From positions 1 to 46,426 of the forward strand of contig JADHTP010000001.1 of the NCBI GenBank assembly GCA_016784945.1: DNA of 46,426 bases. Direction: 5' to 3'. Under the pieces are notes generated by a model, which saw only the letters and a program-made list of their open reading frames with translations, did not search any database and was not told where the DNA came from. Shown piece by piece: positions 41,796 to 46,426 of this stretch. Both the position numbers and the translations under genes were made by a program. The DNA is from Deltaproteobacteria bacterium (GTDB lineage: Bacteria; Myxococcota_A; UBA9042; DTJE01). Within the stretch, counting starts at the first letter, position 1; each line of letters begins with the position of its first letter.

Positions 41796-43132
41796 GGAAG
41801 AAACCGGCCACCGGCGCCTTTGGACAGCAGCACGGAACCCGGCGATCGCGGTCCCTGCTGCGCGCTCTGTCGGGTCTCGAGGCCCCGGAGGTCATGGATC
41901 ACCAGTCCGACTTCCCAGTGGTCCTGAGCAAGGCCACGGGCGCCCGGGTCCAGGACGTGGACGGCAACCGCTATATCGACCTAGGCGGCTTCTTCGGCGT
42001 GGCCGTGGCGGGCCACCGGAACCGGGCCGTGGTGGCGGCCCTGCGTAAACAGGCGGGACGCCTGCTCCACGGCATGGGCGACGTACATCCCACGGACACC
42101 AAGGCCCGCTTCCTGTCCAGACTGTCCCGGTGCCTGCCCGCCTCCGACTATCGAGCGGTGTTGTCCCTCAACGGGTCCGACGCCGTGGAGTGCGCACTCA
42201 AGTTCGCCGCCGCGGCCACGGGCCGCCCCGGGGTCATCGCCTTTGAGGGCGCCTACCACGGCCTCACTGCCGGTGCCCTGGAGGTCACCGCCCACGACAT
42301 GTTCCGGCGACCCTTCGCGCCCACCCTGCAGGGACGCGGGTCCTTCGTGCCCTTCCCCACGGACGAGGGGGAGGCCCGGGCCGACAGGGTGCTGAAGACC
42401 ATCCGGGAAAAGGCCAGGTCGGGGGAAAAGAAGAGTCATCCCATAGGCGCCATCATCGTGGAGCCCATCCAGGGCCGGGGGGGAATCCGCGTCCCGCCTC
42501 CGGGATTCCTGGCCGACCTGTCGGACCTGGCGGGCCGGGAAGGCCTGGTGCTCATCGCGGACGAGATCTACTCCGGCGTGGGGCGGACCGGGACCTTCCT
42601 CGCCGGCGACCACGAGGGCCTGGTCCCCGACGTGGTCTGCCTGGGAAAGTCACTGGGCGGCGGGATGCCCCTGTCGGCCTGCCTGCTGAGGCAGCCCGTG
42701 GCCGAGGCGGTCCAGGGCACGCCCACGGAGGCGGTACATACTTCCACCTTCCTGGGCCATCCCCTGGCCTGCGCCGCGGGACTGGCCGTACTGGGCGAAA
42801 TGGAACGAAGGGACCTCTACACAGCGGCAACCCGGATCGGGACCTCCCTGATGTGGCGGGCCCGGTCCTGGAAGGAGCGCTTCGCCGGGGTGCGGGACGT
42901 ACGGGGCAGGGGCGCCATGGTGGGGGTGGAACTGGCCGACAGGGACGGCGGACCCGGCTCGGACGCCGCCATGGCGGTCTGCGACAGGGCCCTCAACCAG
43001 GGCGTGATCCTGCTCCCCGCCGGCGGGGAAGGGAACGTGCTGACCTTCACCCCTCCCCTGGTGATCACCGGAAAGGATCTGGACAGGGCCCTGGACACGG
43101 TGGAAGAAGGTCTGAAAGAGGTCCTGGACTGA
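41792..43132 (+). CDS. Class III PLP-dependent aminotransferase
   Basis: A 446-residue fold-type I enzyme of the GSA-aminomutase/omega-aminotransferase group. Visible are EGAYHGLT, the cofactor Asp in ADEIYSGVGRTG and the PLP Lys in VCLGKSLGGGMPL, followed by TSTFLGHPLACAA. Class III enzymes typically move amino groups between an amino acid and an aldehyde or ketone. Placed directly after the carbamoyltransferase and 12 nt before luxE-like. An aldehyde from the LuxC/LuxE pair is the obvious candidate acceptor. Confidence 0.93.
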   Translation: MRKKPATGAFGQQHGTRRSRSLLRALSGLEAPEVMDHQSDFPVVLSKATGARVQDVDGNRYIDLGGFFGVAVAGHRNRAVVAALRKQAGRLLHGMGDVHPTDTKARFLSRLSRCLPASDYRAVLSLNGSDAVECALKFAAAATGRPGVIAFEGAYHGLTAGALEVTAHDMFRRPFAPTLQGRGSFVPFPTDEGEARADRVLKTIREKARSGEKKSHPIGAIIVEPIQGRGGIRVPPPGFLADLSDLAGREGLVLIADEIYSGVGRTGTFLAGDHEGLVPDVVCLGKSLGGGMPLSACLLRQPVAEAVQGTPTEAVHTSTFLGHPLACAAGLAVLGEMERRDLYTAATRIGTSLMWRARSWKERFAGVRDVRGRGAMVGVELADRDGGPGSDAAMAVCDRALNQGVILLPAGGEGNVLTFTPPLVITGKDLDRALDTVEEGLKEVLD

Positions 43133-43144
43133 CGGCGGGCGCCA

Positions 43145-44182
43145 ATGATCGATCCAACACTGGTGAATCGGATACGCGAGTTCATCGGGTCGGCACGGGA
43201 CCCGGATGACGGGGCCTTCGTGACCCTGTGCCGTGCCGTGGCCCGTGCCCAGGGCCGCCTTGGCGCCGGGTCCGGTCTCGAAGCCATCGAGCCGGTCCCC
43301 GAAGGGGCCTTCAAGCTGTCAGATGTGGCCCACTTCCCCAGGTCCCGGGCCCAGGCCACTTTTCGGACGTCGGGCACCACCACGGGACGGCCCGGCCTTC
43401 ACCTGGTGCGGGACATGGACCTCTACCGCCGTTCTGCCCTGGCGGGATTCGAGCGCTACCTCCTGTATCCCCCCCGGCCCGGCCGGTTCGTCAGCCTCAT
43501 TCCCCCGGCCCCACAACGGCCCGGCTCCTCCCTGTCCCACATGGTGTCCATGGTGATGGAGGCCTTTGCCGGTGAGCAGGCCACCTTCGCGAGGAAAGGC
43601 AACGCACTGGCTCTGACACCCCTGATGGCCGCGGTCCGGGAGGCGGTGGATTCCCGTGAACCACTGGTGCTCCTGGGAACAAGCCTGGATTTACTTACCC
43701 TGTTCGAGGCTCTGGAACATTCGAACACGGCAAACGTGGCCCTCCCACGGGGCAGCCGGGTCATGCACACCGGGGGTGACAAGGCCAGCGGGCGGGCCAT
43801 CACACGGGAGAAAATCTGGCAGGGTCTTGACCGTTATTTCCAGATCCCACCGGAGGACGTGGTGGAAGAGTTCGGCATGACCGAACTTTTGTCCCAGGCC
43901 TACGATGCGCCCCGCGTGGTCCCCGGACAGCGACGACTGGTGCCGGTCCCTTGGATGCGCACCCGCGTGCTGGATCCCACAACCTTCACCGAGGTGGATT
44001 CGGGCAGCCGCGGCCTGCTGTGCCACTACGACCTGGCCAACTGCCACACAGCGGTGGCCGTGCTCACCAGCGACCTGGGGCTGCGGATCAACGAAGGCTT
44101 CAGTCACATCCACCGGGTGCCCGGGTCCACGCCCAGGGGCTGCTCACACGAGGCCGCTCGAGGGGTTCGTACCCATGTCTGA
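43145..44182 (+). CDS. LuxE-like acyl-protein synthetase
   Basis: A 345-residue ANL-superfamily enzyme. The AMP-binding P-loop is FRTSGTTTGRPG, and the A8-like EEFGMTEL and LTSDLGLR are seen later. The C-terminus has TPRGCSHEAARG, matching the RGCS motif of LuxE whose Cys accepts the acyl group. In luminous bacteria LuxE activates a fatty acid to acyl-AMP and hands it, as a thioester, to LuxC. It overlaps luxC-like by 8 nt; the start has only a weak ribosome site. Confidence 0.87.
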   Translation: MIDPTLVNRIREFIGSARDPDDGAFVTLCRAVARAQGRLGAGSGLEAIEPVPEGAFKLSDVAHFPRSRAQATFRTSGTTTGRPGLHLVRDMDLYRRSALAGFERYLLYPPRPGRFVSLIPPAPQRPGSSLSHMVSMVMEAFAGEQATFARKGNALALTPLMAAVREAVDSREPLVLLGTSLDLLTLFEALEHSNTANVALPRGSRVMHTGGDKASGRAITREKIWQGLDRYFQIPPEDVVEEFGMTELLSQAYDAPRVVPGQRRLVPVPWMRTRVLDPTTFTEVDSGSRGLLCHYDLANCHTAVAVLTSDLGLRINEGFSHIHRVPGSTPRGCSHEAARGVRTHV

Positions 44183-45374
44183 CGTGCCACGGCCCGAACC
44201 GCTGCCTCCCCTCTCCGAGGAGGAAATCGCAGGCAGGCTCTTCGCCCTGCGGGAACGCTGGCGCAACCCCGGAAAGGAAGCCGGCCAAAAGGGCATGGCC
44301 ACCCTGTCACGCCAGACCGGATTCCCCCCTGCGCACGTTCACGAAGCCCTGAAGAGGGCCTTTGCGCCCTTCACTCAACGCTCCATCCGTCGCCTCGTCC
44401 GCCTTGGCAGGGGACCTCGCGCCGGCTCACCGTGGCTCCTGGCCATCCTGGCGGGCCGGATCCCCGCCGTGGCTGTCAACGCCCTGTTCTGGTCCCTGGC
44501 CGCCCGGGTGCCCCTGGCCGTGAAATCCCCGGGCGCCCTGGACGCCTTCACGGCCCTGCTGGTCCGGTCCCTGGCCCGCATGGGGGGATCTCTGGGCCCC
44601 TGCGTCACCCACCTGACATTCCCTTCCGGCACCGGTCCCATGGCACGGCTGGTGGAGTCGGCGCCCCTGTGCCTGGCCTACGGCAGCGACCACACATTCC
44701 GCGCCGTGACGGAGGCTCGCCGGGGGCGTCCCACGCTGGGAGGTGGGCACCGCGAGTCCTTCGTTGTCGTGTTCCGGGAGGCCCTGGAACGGGACGGGGT
44801 GTCCCACCTCGCCCGCGCCATCGCCCGGGACAGCGCCGTCTATGACCAGGACGGCTGCCTTTCACCCCAGGCGGTGCTGGTGGAGGAAGGGGGCGGGACG
44901 AGCCCGAGGGAACTGGCCCGACGAATTCACGACGAGCTGGTCGGAATGGCCAGGCCCCTGCCACCGTCGATACCCCCGCTGGAGGAGGCCGCTCGGCTCC
45001 GGATCTTTGCCGAGGAGTGCCGGTACACGGCGCGGGCTTCGGGTGGGCGGGTCTTTCCCGAAAGAGGCGCACCGATCCCCCTGGTGGCGGTGCTCCCGGG
45101 CCAGCCCTACCGGACGGGACCGGGTCATCGCGTCCTCCAGGTACTGCCCTTTTGCGACGAGCCCGATCCCGCCCGCCTTCTTCCGTCGATGTCGGGCCAT
45201 GTTCAAGGGGTGGCAGTGGCCGGCCCGAGGGCTCGCCTGGAATCTCTGTTCGAGGCCGATCCCGGCTACCGGGCCGGATACGTCTGTGCCCCGGGCCGGC
45301 TGCAGCGTCCCCCGGCCGTGTGGGCCGAGAACGGCATCATCATCACAAAGGAACTGGCCCGCCTGGCTCGCTGA
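44175..45374 (+). CDS. LuxC-like acyl reductase
   Basis: A 399-residue aldehyde-dehydrogenase-fold enzyme of the LuxC group, which reduces enzyme-bound acyl to aldehyde with NADPH. The catalytic Cys is in YDQDGCLSPQ. The Rossmann part reads LAGRIPAVAVNALFWSLAARVPLAVKSPG-like (shown in pieces: GRIPAV, SLAARVPLAVK). It is shorter than luminous LuxC (about 480 aa), mainly at the N-terminus. ATG 44175 has GAGGGG 8 nt upstream. No luciferase (LuxAB) or LuxD is present. The stop region overlaps the end of the convergent serine-hydrolase remnant by 32 nt. Confidence 0.88.
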   Translation: MSDVPRPEPLPPLSEEEIAGRLFALRERWRNPGKEAGQKGMATLSRQTGFPPAHVHEALKRAFAPFTQRSIRRLVRLGRGPRAGSPWLLAILAGRIPAVAVNALFWSLAARVPLAVKSPGALDAFTALLVRSLARMGGSLGPCVTHLTFPSGTGPMARLVESAPLCLAYGSDHTFRAVTEARRGRPTLGGGHRESFVVVFREALERDGVSHLARAIARDSAVYDQDGCLSPQAVLVEEGGGTSPRELARRIHDELVGMARPLPPSIPPLEEAARLRIFAEECRYTARASGGRVFPERGAPIPLVAVLPGQPYRTGPGHRVLQVLPFCDEPDPARLLPSMSGHVQGVAVAGPRARLESLFEADPGYRAGYVCAPGRLQRPPAVWAENGIIITKELARLAR

Positions 45375-45893
45375 CCGGCCCGAGGACACCATCCAGAACC
45401 ATCGGCGAATTCCCCGAAGCGTCGTCCAGATCAATGGACACCATCTCATCGTGGAACCGCAAGCTCACCGACCATCGGCTTATCAGACCCAGTTCATCGA
45501 TCTCGATCCGGAGTTCGCCGGGCGTTTCCCATCGCCCCCGCGCCCGGGCCAGGGCGATGCCCACCAGTGTCCCGGTGATGCTCTTGGTGACCGATGCCAC
45601 GTCGTGCAGGTCATCGGGACCAAAGGGGTGAAAGGCCGCATCCAGGTCCACGGTTCCTTGGCGAACCACCAGGACGCCATGAACCGGCAGGCCCTCGTCC
45701 ATGACGGTCTCCAGGAACCGGGCCAGCCGGACGGGATCCACGCCCAGGGCTTCGGGGGTGGAACGAGGCCATTCCACGTCGGGCCAACTCTGGATCGCGG
45801 GCCAGGGTCCCTTCAGGGTTCCACCGTCGCGCAGGCACTCAGAACAAGAAGAATGGTCAGCGGGGCCTTGAAAACGATTCGCGACTCAGACAT
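45343..45893 (-). pseudogene. Broken lipoprotein serine hydrolase (beta-lactamase class C-like)
   Basis: From ATG 45893 it encodes MSESRIVFKAPLTILLVL and a lipobox SAC, then the frame shifts within a few codons of that Cys and a TGA follows. The other frame continues WPDVEWPRSTPEALGVDP ... LHDVASVTKSITGTLVGIAL, which has the class C serine site S-x-T-K. About 20 residues later it turns into a C-terminal-like tail (LRIEIDELGLISRWSVSL ... IDLDDASGNSP), so the central catalytic part with the Tyr-x-Asn and Lys-Thr-Gly motifs has gone. Two lesions: frameshift and large internal deletion. Confidence 0.72.
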
Positions 45894-45952
45894 TCAGTTC
45901 AACCCAAGTCGGGGTTGTTCAGGATGATTCGTTGCGAGACACCGGACGGACC

Positions 45953-46426
45953 CTATCCACTCCAGGGGTAGAGGCCGTTGGAGATCTCGATCTGGTATGA
46001 CTCGCAGATGGCGGGCTTGGTCTTGTCCCGCGAGATCTTGATGTAGTACTTCGCCGAGTTGTTCGAACAGGAATTGACGCCCGGCGCCGCCTCTCCGGGA
46101 CAGGATCCACACTCCTGGGGATCGCCCGTGGTGGCGATGCAGTGGTTGTAATCCGGGGGTGGCCCGCAACTGTTGGAGGCCGTTGAGCACCCGCACTCGC
46201 CCTTGCCGCCGGCGTAGAAGTTGGTCGCCCACTCGGAGATGTTGCCTTCCTTGCAGATGTTGTTCGTGTCGGCGCAGGACCCCCGGTACACGTCCAGCAC
46301 GAAACTGTTGCCCGGGTTCTGGGTGAACACGACCTTCATGTTGTAGAGGTCGCAGGCGTTCGGCTCGTTCTTCCAGGTGGGGTCCGAGGCGTCCACTACG
46401 TACCAGTCATCGTCGTCGTTGGGCAC
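45953..46426 (-). CDS. C-terminal part of a secreted cysteine-containing protein (truncated by window end)
   Basis: 157 residues, running off the right edge, so the N-terminus and any signal peptide are outside the window. The piece has ten or more Cys, including CGCSTASNSCGPPPDYNHC and CGSCPGE, and ends with a beta-strand-like KYYIKISRDKT ... YQIEISNGLYPWSG. It resembles the C-terminal bacterial pre-peptidase-like domain (PPC) of extracellular proteins, only weakly. Function unknown. Confidence 0.6.
   Translation of the reverse strand: MPNDDDDWYVVDASDPTWKNEPNACDLYNMKVVFTQNPGNSFVLDVYRGSCADTNNICKEGNISEWATNFYAGGKGECGCSTASNSCGPPPDYNHCIATTGDPQECGSCPGEAAPGVNSCSNNSAKYYIKISRDKTKPAICESYQIEISNGLYPWSG

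Noticed and set aside
43145..45374. A bioluminescence operon
   Set aside because: LuxE and LuxC relatives are present, but no LuxA/LuxB or LuxD; the neighbours are aminotransferase and carbamoyltransferase genes.

Overview
This GC-rich window reads as a chromosomal segment of a Myxococcota/Bradymonadota-like (formerly deltaproteobacterial) bacterium, probably from an assembled or environmental genome. The pointers are a secreted cysteine-rich repeat protein ending in a MYXO-CTERM-type sorting tail, a Ser/Thr kinase with a C-terminal membrane anchor and an HRDISPPN catalytic loop, a very large TPR protein, many lipoproteins, and a full Tol system. The taxonomic call is inference from gene content only.

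Layout. 1-215: repeat-rich intergenic DNA. 216-4322: a GT39-type glycosyltransferase converging on a 14-unit cysteine-rich surface protein. 4648-6959: feoA-feoB under a promoter overlapped by a strong Fur box. 6996-10602: dnaN-recF-murA, with MurA carrying Asp where the fosfomycin-target Cys normally sits. 10755-12059: membrane-anchored kinase. 12084-13238: a DUF1573-type lipoprotein interrupted by one in-frame TGA placed exactly on the first Cys of the family's CGCT motif, a candidate selenoprotein. 13279-13803: wreck of an aldehyde dehydrogenase gene keeping both ends. 13972-19459: giant TPR protein and a metallo-beta-lactamase-fold protein. 19479-22741: HAD-type lipoprotein and Slt-like lytic transglycosylase. 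22842-27818: FKBP-type isomerase lipoprotein, a frameshifted secreted-protein remnant, a UbiA-family prenyltransferase converging on a carotenoid-hydratase-like membrane protein, and a polytopic membrane protein. 27870-33451 (minus): operon lgt - RNB ribonuclease - radical SAM/DUF2344 protein. 33721-37334 (plus): tolQ-tolR-tolA/tonB-tolB.

37347-45374 (plus) is a tightly packed accessory cluster: SGNH-hydrolase-like membrane protein, DUF5989 mini-protein, PP-loop protein, SxtJ-like mini-protein, NodU/CmcH carbamoyltransferase, class III aminotransferase, LuxE-like acyl-protein synthetase and LuxC-like acyl reductase. There is no luciferase. The enzymes could in principle turn a carboxylate into an aldehyde (LuxE/LuxC), the aldehyde into an amine (aminotransferase) and add a carbamoyl group (NodU). 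A broken lipoprotein serine hydrolase and the C-terminal end of a secreted protein close the window.

Recurrent features: intergenic heptamer arrays at five or six gene borders, a 77-bp palindrome-rich element, a 5' direct repeat, and three decayed genes, two of which keep both termini around a large internal deletion.
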